Shown: positions 31,826 to 42,323 of the stretch, piece by piece | Layout of the letters: each line of letters begins with the position of its first letter | How positions within the stretch are numbered: the stretch's first letter is position 1 | DNA from: Isochrysis galbana | Lineage: Eukaryota; Haptophyta; Isochrysidales; Isochrysidaceae | Length of the DNA stretch: 64,000 bases | Reading direction: 5' to 3' | Assembly (NCBI GenBank): GCA_018136815.1 | Contig: CM030937.1 | Coordinates: forward strand, 1,600,253 to 1,664,252 | The notes under the pieces: generated by a model | What the model was told of the DNA's origin: nothing | The model's database searches: none | What the model saw: the letters and a program-made list of their open reading frames with translations, nothing else | Position numbers and translations under genes: made by a program

Positions 31826-33220
31826 TTAGAGCTCATCATGCATTCCATGCGCATCCTGCTCATCTTCGCCTCCTTGTGCATCCTCAATGGCTTGCTCGAA
31901 TGTGCTCAGTAAACGGGCAATTATCTGATGACCCCTGGCGGTGGCGAGCATGAATGGCGTCATGCCGTCTTCATCCTTCGCAGCCACCGAGGCTCCTCGT
32001 AGGCCAAGCAAGCGCACCACCCGTAAATGGCCCCCAACGGCTGCAGCGTGTAAGGCTGTCCCGCCATTCTTGGAGCGTGCATCGGCTCTAGCGCCGGCGT
32101 CAAGCAGCATTTCAGCTATCTTTGCGTGTCCTAGCCCAGCTGCATAGTGTAGCGGGGTGGCCCCATTTCTTGCGCGGGCACCAAGCACCTCTGGTTCACT
32201 ATTGCGACGTAACAATTCTTTTACCGCGGTCTCATCTCCCGTCGATGCGGCAAAATGAAGTGGTGTCGTCTGAAGATCATCTATCAACACAGCAACACCT
32301 AGTGTGGTCTCCGCAAAGTTCATCGTTGCATGTGGTAGCATATCAGGCACCCACAACACGTCTCCAGCGCGCTGTGTGCATTGCCATAGGTATTCGGACC
32401 AGTCCTCGGGAAGCCCGTTCCGTGCCGCCCATGGTGTTGCCTCAAAATTTATCCAAGCCATGGACGTTGCCGAGTGTGGTTTTTTTATGTACCAATGCTT
32501 GATGCCAGAGGCAAGGCTGAACAAAGTCGGCCCATGCGAATGAAAAGGCCGGCCATTATGCCATGAGCCAGCACTGAGAAGGGTCCGTCCCCGAGCAGAT
32601 TTAGGGATGGTGGCAAAACCGACATCTCGCGCAATCATCATGCGGGAATACAGGTCACTGATAGATTGGGAGCTTTGTGCAATAGCAGTGTCGCTAGCGT
32701 CCCAAAATACATATGCGCTCCTTTCTAGGCTCCTATTGGAAACTTTCCAAATGTACTCGTTGAGCGTCATTATCGACTCCCGCTTTTGATCTCCCCTGTA
32801 CACACCACCCTCGAGTACCACCTTGACATCTTGATTGCCGTGCGACCTCAGCAGGTCGTCTTGAAGTGACACTGAACTGAATTTGAGCAATCTAGGGGCC
32901 GTCGCACCGAGAAGAGAAGAGGCAATCGCCGACGGATCGAGAGCACTCGCGTCAATCTGCTCGATGTTGCACTCAGATGGCGCGCATCGGCCACATGCGC
33001 GAGGGCAAAGCTCAGCAATCTCCTTCTCGAAGGTGGCGGAAGGCGGTCTGCTCCACACCTCTGCAAACGTCGAGGCGCAGGCGCCCAAGCCGGCGAGTGC
33101 AGAGCAGTCCAACGTTGGCGCCGGGCATCCGTCCTCAGCGCACTCCCACGGTCCTTCGTCCTCACACGTGGCCCCGGCGCAGGCCGCCATACCGAGCAGG
33201 GCGAGCCGTCGCGTCAGCAT
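31826..33220 (-). CDS. ER-targeted JMJD8-like JmjC protein with ankyrin repeats and HDEL tail
   Basis: The ATG at 33220 gives 464 aa. An in-frame GTG 24 bp upstream is not a likely eukaryotic start. Residues 1-19 (MLTRRLALLGMAACAGATC) form a signal peptide. A Cys-rich ShKT-like stretch follows (CSALAGLGACASTF to LCPRACGRCAP). Residues ~90-325 resemble the JmjC/cupin-8 fold of JMJD8: SWHNGRPFHSHGPTLFSLAS carries an H-x-H in place of the usual H-x-D/E iron motif, and GDVLWVPDMLPHATMNF carries the distal His. Residues ~328-445 are three to four ankyrin repeats (TPLHFAASTGDETAVKELL, ATPLHYAAGLGHAKIAEMLL, GTALHAAAVGGHLRVVRLLG, MTPFMLATARGHQIIARLL). The last four residues are HDEL, the ER retrieval signal. 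Signal peptide, Cys pairs and HDEL agree on an ER-lumenal protein. JMJD8 in animals is also ER-lumenal and has no proven demethylase activity. A complete pogo-like transposon ends about 100 bp upstream of the start. Confidence 0.85.
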   Translation of the reverse strand: MLTRRLALLGMAACAGATCEDEGPWECAEDGCPAPTLDCSALAGLGACASTFAEVWSRPPSATFEKEIAELCPRACGRCAPSECNIEQIDASALDPSAIASSLLGATAPRLLKFSSVSLQDDLLRSHGNQDVKVVLEGGVYRGDQKRESIMTLNEYIWKVSNRSLERSAYVFWDASDTAIAQSSQSISDLYSRMMIARDVGFATIPKSARGRTLLSAGSWHNGRPFHSHGPTLFSLASGIKHWYIKKPHSATSMAWINFEATPWAARNGLPEDWSEYLWQCTQRAGDVLWVPDMLPHATMNFAETTLGVAVLIDDLQTTPLHFAASTGDETAVKELLRRNSEPEVLGARARNGATPLHYAAGLGHAKIAEMLLDAGARADARSKNGGTALHAAAVGGHLRVVRLLGLRGASVAAKDEDGMTPFMLATARGHQIIARLLSTFEQAIEDAQGGEDEQDAHGMHDEL

Positions 33221-33324
33221 ATGCCCGCTGGTGGCTTGCTTCACGCCGCTCTCCTCCCGCCTCCGGCCGGCAGCGCCAGCCGACCGACGACCATCTCAGA
33301 GTGAAGTAAAGTATTCATAGAGTA

Positions 33325-35892
33325 CTCTAGAGGCTATCGCTCCTCATCCAACAACGTTTTTTGTTAGGTAGCCTAAAATGCTAAATTAAAGGCTCTAAAG
33401 CCATCCAAGGCAATGGTAGGCAGGATATGGACACTCTGCACGCCGAGGTGCCATTTTTTTTCAAGTTATGAAGCCCCACGCCCGTTTCTTGAAAGCACGA
33501 ACACGAACACGCACCAGACGCAATGCTTCTCTCCCAACACAGGCGCACTCACGCACAATCCTCACCCATGGGAGCCTCAAAAACCACCTCTTGGGCGTGT
33601 TGCTCGCTCGATCCTGCCCCCCTACTACGAATGGCCACACATGCCCTGACCTTACACACTCCCTTCTTCGGCCCACACTGCGGGCAACGCTTCCAACTGG
33701 ACCAGGGGCACGGGTCAACTGCGCACGAGCAAACCAATTCGCAAGCGGAGAAAGCGGCGGCTCGAGCACGCAACAGCTCTGCGCCATCCACAGCTCGATC
33801 CAACCGTGCCTGCTTCTTCTGGAGAGCCTTGTTGGCGGCCTCGCGATCTTCTTGCACCCTCTTTTGCTTCTCAGCCCTGAGGTCTCGGAGGGTCACGGAT
33901 CCTGACAGCTCAAAGAGTCGTGCGCGCTTACGTGTTGGGGCCCCATCGTCACCATCGCCATCATCAGCACCGTCATCGGCTATGACGGTGGCGGCGACAG
34001 ACGGCTGGCTGCTGGAGCACGACAAAACGCCGCCACGAACATGGTCATAGGGAGCTTGGGCTCGTTCCTCCATCTTGCGTGCATAGGCCTCCAACTGCGC
34101 CATCTTCGCCTCAGCGGCGGCGAGGGATCCACTGCGCACCCCCGGCGGCGTCTTCTTGGCTTCCGCCAGCGTTGACGGACCTGGAGACGACAAGGCTCCT
34201 CCCTTTTGTGCCGCTTCGGCCATCTCGCGTGCTTGATCCAAGAATTCCGAGCGGTCGATAAAATCTGGATTGAACTTGTTGCCGGCGATCCCCACACGCC
34301 GCCAAGCGTTGATGATGTCGAACGTATCTGCCCAAGTAAACCACATGCCGGGGAGACCGAGGGTCTTGTTGCCATCCAAGATGTCGAGGAACTCCTTCAG
34401 ACCGAGACTGGAGAGCTCTTTGCCGTGATGAGCAAGGTATGCAGCCTTATACGCGTCGCGGGCCTTGTTGTACGCACGGTGAAACGCGGAGTTGTACTGG
34501 TCGAGCGCTTGCAAAAAACCTGAGGTGCCGGGCTCCTCGGTGAAGAGACGGATGCCAAAGTTGTTGGCCTGGCCGTGAGCGGCGTCGAGGATCTCGTCGC
34601 TAAAGCGCGAAGCATGGTTGTCGAGAGCTAAGGTTACTGGGCGCATGATAGGCTCTTTGCCTGCGGCGACTTCCGCATCGCTGCGCTCCGTGATCCATTC
34701 GCTGAGCTTCGCAAAGTACTCCGCGAAAGTCTTCTCTGTCTGCATTCCTTCTGCAGCATGGGACAGTAGGAGTGAGAGAGTTTGCCGGTGAGCCAAGTCG
34801 ACTGGATTGTCCGCGTCAAAGCACCGTGCGCCCGGCGGTGGCTCGGTGACCAAATCTTGCGTCGCCCACTTGCGCTTGGTCACAATCTGCACGCCGTAGT
34901 TCCAACCCGACAAGTCCCAACACATCATGACGGTCATCGTCTCCTTGTTGCTCCCTAACGCCTGCCGCACGAACTTTCCCTTACGCTTCGCCACTTTGGC
35001 ACGTCGACCTTTCTGAGGGAGGTCGAGAGGTTGAGGAGTTTCGTCGCAATTTAGTAGACGCCGAGGGTCTTTAATAACCTGCGACAGCAGCACGCGTGTG
35101 GCGTGAATGAAAAAATTAGGATCGGTCGGCATGCTCACACGCGTATCATGCTGCTCACCTTAGTCTCAGGGTCTAGGATGCCCGCGTCGATGAGCTCGGC
35201 CTCCAACCCAAACTTGCCGTAGAAGTGGTTGTGAACAACAGCGTCGGTCCTCTTTCTTGATCTGCGCTCCTCCTCCGCCCGAGACACGCCTTCGTCGATG
35301 AGGAGCCCATGCGCTCGCCACCACGGGTAGATCCTTTGGAAGAACCTGTGAGCAAGGTCGTCGGGGCAGTTGACGATATCTTGCTCGGCCCTGGTGAGAG
35401 GAATGCTGCCGAAGCCGTACTTCTTGGCCTTGTTGAATGACGCGCGCGCGCGCAACATCTCCCGGATCTTGACGGAGATGTCATGTCGGTTACGTGGCTC
35501 CTGTGCGTCCGCGCACTGGATGAGCCACTTGCCCAACTTCATCCTCTCGGCGTTCGTCAACACCTGCGAGTGGTGGTCACGGATGAATTTATCGGTCACG
35601 GCCGTCTTGGAGAGCGCCTGGCGTATCTTCCCCTCGGTGGCCTTGGGGAACTTGCCCGAGCGAACCGCAAGACGAGCGCTCTCGCCCGTCGCACGGCAAT
35701 GCTCCACCGCCTTGCGGACGTCTTCGAGGACGGCGAGCCGCTCCTTTGCCTGTATGTCGCGCGCCGACTTCGAGTACCCACCTGGGGGCCCCTTGGTGGC
35801 CGCTGCATGCCCTGGGGAGGCCCCAGGCGCCATCGGCGCGTGCGCGTGCTGGCTGCGAAGCGCTGCTGCCTGCGAAGCGATAGCCTCTAGAG
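33325..35892 (-). mobile_element. Complete pogo-like DNA transposon (2,568 bp)
   Basis: Terminal inverted repeats CTCTAGAGGCTATCGCT at 33325-33341 and, inverted, at 35876-35892 are perfect over 17 bp. TA flanks both ends (33323-33324 and 35893-35894), the target duplication expected for Tc1/mariner/pogo elements. It contains one intact spliced transposase gene, transcribed right to left. The left end lies about 100 bp from the ATG of the JmjC-ankyrin gene, in the same orientation. Confidence 0.9.
33549..35833 (-). CDS. pogo/Tigger-type DDE transposase, intact, one intron
   Basis: Exon 1 is 35833-35159 (ATG 35833) and exon 2 is 35078-33549. The 80-bp GT-AG intron (AAG|GTGAGC ... TGTCGCAG|GTT) is phase 0, giving about 734 aa. 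The junction reads DPETK|VIKDPRR and leads directly into the first catalytic Asp. The N-terminal part (~60-130) resembles a CENP-B/Tc5 helix-turn-helix (VLTNAERMKLGKWLIQCADA). The DDE_1 catalytic domain has Asp in LNCDETP, Asp in LALDNHASRFSDE and the third acidic residue in QALDQYNSAFHRAYN, with 39 residues between the second and third (counted by eye). A low-complexity C-terminal half has coiled-coil character (REMAEAAQKGGA, and RDLRAEKQKRVQEDREAANK), followed by a Cys-rich tail (CPWSSWKRCPQCGPKKGVC). No frameshift or internal stop is seen, so it may be active or recently active. Confidence 0.88.
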
Positions 35893-35894
35893 TA

Positions 35895-36742
35895 GGAGTA
35901 CTCCAGAGTAAATATGTTCGAGTTTTCTCGTCCGTGCTTGTTTAAGCCTAGTGCTGAGGGACCGAAGCCTTCGACCTTCGACGGCAACGGAGCCCCTCCC
36001 CCGCGATGGGAGTGTGCGTGGTTGGCGCATGGCTCGTCCGGTGTACAAGTCTCTCTTTTAAAAAATAGTCTGGCTGTCGTTTCGTCGTTTCTGTTTCTGG
36101 GACGGTGTGTGCATGTTTCATGTTTCGCCATGGCCGCCTTTAGCCTTTACCTTTACCCGAGCGAACGTGTTCCTCGGTCGAGTTCGACATTTTTTGTGAG
36201 TGGCGTGCATGTGGCTAGGTGTGCTAGATGACAAGATGCTCTGCAAGACTTATACAATTCTTAACTCGTTATACTTCCGGGCCTGCTCGCGAGAGCTCTG
36301 GATTCTGCATGGCCACCACTTCCAGGCCATTCGTCGGCCGATCGCGGGCGATCGGACGTCGCGGAAGCTCCGCGTTTCTAATAGTGATGCGCCCTACATT
36401 CACTACTCTGCTACTCTGATTCCCTCCCGTGAGCGCCCGCCTCAATCTCCCAAAATAGCCCGCCACGCGCGGGGGAAGGGAGGGGGGTCCCTCACCGACG
36501 CCATTGCCCTTCGTGGGGCGGGAGGGGGTCGTTCGGAGGGGGGAGGGAGTTGCCGGGGCAGGTAGGCGGGGACCCTAAGGAATCCTTGGACACCCAGGGG
36601 AGGTCGAAAACAGTGGTTAAAATGAGTGAGTGACCGGGCTATAAGAGATATGAGAGATACTCAAACGCTACTCTAGGAGTACGCGGCTATTCTGGTAGAG
36701 TAGAGCTAGAGTAGGAGTAGGAGTAGGGAGTACTCTAGAGTA
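35895..36742. other. Intergenic between the pogo-like element and MITE copy 2
   Basis: No gene. 36640-36740 is rich in ACTCTAG/GAGTAGGAGTA words. One of them (TACTCTAGAG) resembles the outer pogo TIR and directly abuts the MITE, perhaps leftover target sequence. Confidence 0.4.
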
Positions 36743-37018
36743 CAAGTAGGTGGTACAAAAAATAGTCGAACGCGAACGCAACTCAAACTTTTTGACCGTT
36801 TGAACACAGTCAACTACCTACTACTCCCTTGACCCCCAAAGTGAACACTGTGAAAAACACTGATAATTTTCCTCGCGCCGCGTACACGCGGCGCTCAACA
36901 CCTCGCGGCTGTGCCGTGAACACACCCAACTCAAGGCGCGCGACAATGAACACCCGTCAACTACATACTCACCCCCCCTAAAAAAGTCAACGCGCGTATT
37001 ATTTTTACCACCTACTTG
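36743..37018. mobile_element. 276-bp TIR element (MITE), copy 2
   Basis: Same length and TIR (CAAGTAGGTGGTA) as 11012-11287, flanked by TA at 36741-36742 and 37019-37020. About four single-base differences separate the copies. It ends 201 bp upstream of the BTB gene's ATG, so it lies in that gene's presumed promoter or leader. Confidence 0.9.
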
Positions 37019-37219
37019 TAGTGAACGACACGAGAAAGAGACGAAGACGACCAAGGGCTTGCTCGCTCCCACTTCTCACTTCTCTCTTCTCCTTTTTTCT
37101 CTCTTCTTCTCTCTCTCGCCTCGCTCGAACGCCGTCTCCTCTCGCGCCTCTCTTCTTCATCTGTTCAAAAGGGGCCGAGCGAGCGTGCTGGTTCGCAAGG
37201 AGACCAGGCAGCCCCACAG

Positions 37220-38413
37220 ATGGCAAACGAGAATGAGGGGCCAAATGCGCCGTACGCGACGCCTAGCTGGCGCCCAGTCGCGTCCCGACAGTGCCAAAGC
37301 GCACCGCGGATTGGGGCTGGAAGCACGGGTTCGGTGGGAACAACTGTTGCTGGGCGCACAAGACGAGGCAACCTCTTCTCGCCGCTCTCAACAACAGGTT
37401 TCTCTGCCGCGCCGGCGCCTACCTGGCAGTCGCTGGCTATGGGCCTGCAGCCCACGCCTCCGCGCGCCAGCCTCACCGCATCGGCCTCGCCTCTAGCAGC
37501 AGAACCTCATGTGGCAATCAGACGATCGGACGAGTTAAGGCAGCAGAGCGATGCACTCATTGTGGACCTGCGTTCAATGATGGAGGACACGCAAACCTCT
37601 GACATCGTCATTGTGCTTGATAGTGGAGAAGAGCTGACTGCCCATCGCGCCATCCTCGCTGCGCGATCTGACGTATTTCGGTGGGTGCTCTGGATATCGC
37701 CATGCGTACGTGCTTGTGCAAGTTGCCCAAGGGTCATAGTTGTTCCCTGACCACCTCCTTGTTCCCCTCCGTACAGCACTATGCTCGTTTCCTCCGGCTT
37801 TCGAGAGTGCTCGGCATCATCTAATGGACGTGTGACCGTTGGGGCGATCAGCAGAGCCGCAATGCGTGCTTGTCTCGAATGGTGCTACACTGGCCAAGTG
37901 TCCGGTTTCCTAGCTGGAGTTCGAAGGGAAGCTTGGGCCGCTTCCGCCTGTGCCGACCTTGCCAGCGCCGAGCCTTCCCGGTCGAATCGGACGCAGACGC
38001 CTCCACGTAGGCGACAGTCGGTTTGCTCGGAACCCCCCGCATGCTCCGGAGTTTGTGCAGCAACTGAAGATGACACCTTCACGTCCAATCCCGAGCTATC
38101 ATCACATTCCAATACTGCCACCTACACACTTGAGCCCGGATTAAATACGCTACTGGAGCTTCTTGCAGCAGCCGAACGCTTTAATTTGCAAGGGCTGAAG
38201 CGGTTGGTACAAACCGAGGTTCAAGAATCCTACTTGACGCCTGCGAACGCCTGCCACGTTTTGCTGACTGCCCACACTCAGGGCGCCGACGCCTTGCGGC
38301 GTGTAGCACTCGACTATGTCGCTACGCATAGGAAGGAGGTGAAGGAGAGTTTTGGTTTCGATGTGCTTGCTCACGAGCCAGACCTTCTTCTTCAACTTCT
38401 TCTTCGAGTCTGA
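37220..38413 (+). CDS. BTB/POZ domain protein
   Basis: Exons 37220-37680 and 37777-38413 are joined across a 96-bp GT-AG intron (phase 2, restoring VFR|TMLVSSGF), giving 365 aa. Residues 1-105 are low complexity. From about 115 a BTB fold reads SDIVIVLDSGEELTAHRAIL, AARSDVFRTM, then GAISRAAMRACLEWCYTG. A Ser/Pro-rich insertion (~215-280) interrupts the region usually holding the last BTB helices. Then LLELLAAAERFNLQGLKRLV and NACHVLLTAHTQGADALRR form the remaining BTB/BACK-like helices. BTB proteins typically dimerise and act as Cullin-3 substrate adaptors. No Kelch, MATH or ankyrin partner domain is present. The ATG at 37220 is the first in frame after a CT-rich leader. The upstream region includes MITE copy 2. 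Confidence 0.85.
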
Positions 38414-39491
38414 GGTTCCGTGCATAGCTGGGAGCTGCGTTGTGTTGACAAGTATGGATAGCATTGTGTTGTGTCAGTGGCGAGGCTATGGCTATGGCGG
38501 CGGCAATCAGAAGATGGCGTAGCAGTGGTGGTGTGGATGGAGCTGTGGATCTTTACCAGCCAATGTATGAAAATGGGGAGGGATCAGGGGACGTCGAGCG
38601 CGGGCCATGGGTATGGACAGGAAGCGGGGTGGGGCGCTCGGGGGGCCTCGGCGCTCGGCACGTTGGGGGGCGTAGCACACGGAAGGATCACAGGGCTGGG
38701 GGTCACAAGCACAAGCGTCGGACATCGGGACGGGAGGCGTGGCGGGGAAAGATGAGACACGTGGGAGAGGGGCGCGGGATCACACAAGGAAGTGAACGGG
38801 GCGGGGTTGGTAAGAAAAAGAAACAAGGGCAAGGGGGACCTAGGGCTAGGGCCTGGGGGCTCCACGGAAAAACGAGAGGGGTAACCCCCCCCCCCCCCCG
38901 CGGCCTCGCTCGGGCCTCGGGACAATGACTCTCGGGCCAGCCACCAGGCTCTAGAGTCACCACGTCACCACCGTGTCGTATTCCATACGATGACAGACTT
39001 TTACTTCTAACCGGTGGTTTATTTTAAGCCTCAAGGTCTCGTCGGCGACATTCTACCCCTTCTCTTACTTTCTTTCGATGTCATCAAACGTTCCACGACT
39101 GTCTTCCGTCTTCTCTTCATGCATCGGTTGTAGTCTTCCGTCTTCTCTTCGTATATCGGCGGTAGCTCCACAGCGAGGTCTGCTCTCGTTGTTCCGACTT
39201 CTCTGTTTCGCACGTCTGTGCGCCGATGAGTTGCCTTGGTGCCGACGCTTGACAGTCCGCCCTGAGTGTGGTTAGTTTTTGCCCTGTTTGGTTTAGTTCG
39301 TGTGTGTGTGTGTGACGAGGGGTCTTTTTGAGTCCCTGCGTTGTAGTCTCTCGTGTCTACCTTGGACCTAAGAAGCTCTCATTCTCCTTCTCTCTCTTCC
39401 TCTAGCTCGCTAGCTAGCCTCGGCCCTACCCTCCAACGCCGCGCGTTGTGGGCCTCCGAACCTCCGTCTCTCTTCTCGTCCCTCGCACTCG
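38414..39491. other. Intergenic with C run and small tandem duplication
   Basis: A C14-like run lies at about 38886-38899. A roughly 33-bp unit with GTCTTCCGTCTTCTCTTC is duplicated at 39099-39165. A GT microsatellite (39299-39314) follows. CT-rich DNA precedes the ATG at 39492. No clear gene is supported. Confidence 0.45.
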
Positions 39492-39988
39492 ATGGTAGAA
39501 GCTGTCAGACCCGACTTCTACTATGACCTCTCAGACATATTCCCGCAAGCAACCACCTACGACTCCTTCACGGCCGCGTCAGCTGCCGGCTCGATCGAAC
39601 GGCCCTCTGCCCACGAGCCAGTAGTCATCGCGTGTTCGACACACCGCACCATGCACGCGATTACGCCAAGCGGGGGTCGGAAGTAGTAGCGACCGGCCAT
39701 CCTTCTTCGCTTCTTCTACTTAGCCCCCCGTGTGGCGTTGCCCTCCCGCCCTCCCTCTCCCTCCCTCTTCGCCTGATTTTCCGCGGTTCCGTGCAGGTGA
39801 TGCGTGATGCGAGCGCGCAAGATGGCGCCACGCTCCGCGTCACTTATGAGTCGATGAGTCGAGCCATGCCGCCTTGGCTGAAGAAGAAGCGGAGGCGGAG
39901 ATACGAGATGCGAGCGCAGGTGCGAAGCCTCAGGCGGAAGACGGAGGAGGTGGCGGTGGCCGGACTGTGGGGCGCCAAGCAACTGTAG
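39492..39988 (+). CDS. Possible small gene with basic C-terminal exon (low support)
   Basis: An ATG at 39492 after a CT-rich leader opens a 64-codon frame (MVEAVRPDFYYDLSDIFPQA start). Another frame carries a basic stretch after a plausible acceptor (CCGTGCAG|GTGATG at 39796/39797): MPPWLKKKRRRRYEMRAQVR, ending LWGAKQL at 39988. The donors I tried do not join the first frame cleanly to the second, so the model is incomplete. The basic repeat could be a nuclear signal or spurious. Confidence 0.2.
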
Positions 39989-40157
39989 TAGATAGTAGCC
40001 TATCCCCTATGTCTATGTTTGAGAGTGAGTGTGAGTGCCGTTACCATTACTTGTTCCTGCAGACTATAGACTATTTTGAAAATCGCAATGACAAATCCAA
40101 CGTTGGCACAGACAGTGACAATGTACAATGTAGGCTATGTATGGTCTCCAGCTGGGA

Positions 40158-40257
40158 NNNNNNNNNNNNNNNNNNNNNNNNNNNNNNNNNNNNNNNNNNN
40201 NNNNNNNNNNNNNNNNNNNNNNNNNNNNNNNNNNNNNNNNNNNNNNNNNNNNNNNNN
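40158..40257. other. Assembly gap (100 N)
   Basis: Exactly 100 N. Frames that appear open across it should not be trusted. Confidence 0.99.
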
Positions 40258-41971
40258 CGAGAAGATGGTTGTGCGCGAATCATACCGCCGGCTCATGGCG
40301 AGCAGCGAGGCGCGCGACCTGTGCATGATGGAGGGCGAATCAGTGGCACTAGATCGAGGGAAGCAATGCATGGATGCCGATGCACTCCGATTGCCGATGC
40401 ACTCCGATGCACCGGCCTCCAGCCACCCCACTTAAACGCGGATCTGAGAATAGCACGAAGACTACATCGCTACACGGCGCGCCCTTTCCCTTTCTCTCTT
40501 GCCTCCTGTCCCCATTCCACAATCGACCTTGTCCACAAGCTCCGAACAGGCAACACCACGCCTTGGCGTTCACAGAACGGCTTATGGCCCGCATTCAGTC
40601 TGATGGGGAGAATCGGCCCCAACCTTGCCCCTCTTCTCCACCCGCCCACCACTTCTCAACGACCTCCCCTAGCCCCTATCCCACCCACCCCACCCACGAG
40701 CCCTTCCCTGCGCCCCTCGCCTCGCCTCCCTTTGTCCCACGCAGGAAGCTTGGCCGCTCGCCGCGCATGCAAGGGAGTGTGCCCCAGCGGAGGAGGAATC
40801 CCCAACGCCTCGCCTCCCGCCTCTCTCTTCCACCTCTTCCTCATCCCCAGCGCCTTCCCCCGCCCCCCCCCCCCCCCCTCCCCCACCTCTCGCTCGCTCT
40901 CCCCCCACCTTCACCTCTCTCCTCTCTCTCTCGCGCGCGCGCACTCCCCTCGTCTTCCTCTCGCGCGGCCCTCCCGTTTCTTTTCTATCATCAGTGAAAA
41001 ATACCCTCTCCTCAGCCCAGGCCCCTCCCTCCCCCAAGCCCCCCCCGCCCTCTCCCCCTTCCCCCATCTCTTCCCGCTGCCCCCGACGCGCGACGCCCCC
41101 CGTCTGGGCGCGCGGCCCTCTACCCCCTTCCGGTATTTTCTTGGCTTCTATTTTGTAGTTGTAGTTCTTGCCTTATTTCCCCTTGGCCTTGGATGACCAG
41201 CGGGCTTTAGTGCTTTAGTTTGCGCTAGTGAACGGCGACGGAGCAGCGAGGGCGCGCACACAACCGGAGAAAAGAAAAAAAGGGGGGAAGCTCCAGGCGG
41301 GAACAGGCCAGCTGACACTCCCCCCTTCCCCCCCGCGGGGGAAGCCGCGCCCCTTTTTTCCCTTCTTCGCCGCACCAGACCAAAAGCGTTCAATTATCCC
41401 CATCCCTGCTGACACCTTTCATTGTCACCTGGAGGTTACTTGAGTCAACTTGACCCTTCACATGTTGAAACACACACGTGGTCTGACTCCATTCACTCGA
41501 TTTGGGGCAGGGTGGATATATCGTTGAAATCACGATATCTCATGATATCCCATGTTGGTTTTCCCCTCCAAAGAAAATTGATCGAATTCCTTTGAAAGCG
41601 ATCGTTTTTTTTGTCAAGAGCCTGGTGCGCGCTTTCAGAACTGCCCCCTCTCCCTCCGCGCTCGCCACTTCTCCCGCGCATTCTGACACCCCGCGCATTT
41701 CGACACTGCCGCCCCACCCGCACGGCCCCCCTCGCCCGCCGCTCATTGACGCCACCTTCTTCTCCCTCCCTTCGGCCTCGCCGCGCCGCTTCCCCTCTCG
41801 CCGCCGCGCTTCCTCTCTCTCTCTCTCTCCACTGTGCGCTCTCCGCCCCTCTGCTCTTGCCACCCGCCTCCCTCGCCTCGCGTCGTTCTCTTCCAACAGC
41901 AGTGTCCGTCTTGGTCACCAGGGTACAGAACCCCCCGTCTTGTTCTGCCCCCTCACCTCTCTTGTGACACA
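40258..41971. other. Intergenic, Pro/Ser-coding low-complexity and CT-rich DNA
   Basis: A short tandem of GCCGATGCACTCCGAT units (40376-40412) is followed by CT- and C-rich DNA open in several frames as Pro/Ser/Leu low complexity. A possible gag-like frame (about 40560-40800) has no partner domain. Nothing firm is supported. Confidence 0.4.
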
Positions 41972-42323
41972 TCACCACAGCTCATTCGTGCGCGCGCGCC
42001 CGCCGCCGGTGAGGGCCAACCCGCTACACCAGCCCGCTCCTTCTTTTCTACGGGGGTGGGGGGGGGGGGGTTGGCGGCCCGGTCGCACCACCATCCCGCT
42101 CCTCCCTTCACCAGTACCGTCTCCTCCAGAGCACTGTGTTCCTGGTTGCCGTTTGTCCTCCCCTCTTTGCTCTCCTTTCTTCCTTGCTCTGTTCCCACCC
42201 TCCACCTCTCTTCTCGCGACCTCCCGTAGGCGCCCTCGTTGCCCCAGTACCGGCGGGTGAACACAGTCCAGTGTTCCCTCCATAACGTGCTCCTCCATCT
42301 CTACTGGGAGCGAAGTGTGAGTT

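Noticed and set aside
33221-33244. Eight-residue longer N-terminus for the JmjC-ankyrin protein
   Set aside because: It starts at GTG, and a nuclear gene would use the ATG at 33220, which also places the hydrophobic signal peptide at the N-terminus.
35135-35158. Stop codon after VSSMIRV splitting the transposase into two genes
   Set aside because: The stop lies in an 80-bp GT-AG intron, and splicing gives a continuous DDE transposase.
39874-41196. 440-codon plus ORF crossing the gap at 40158-40257
   Set aside because: It joins unrelated low-complexity sequences through an N gap and ends in Pro/Ser-rich CT-tract translation.
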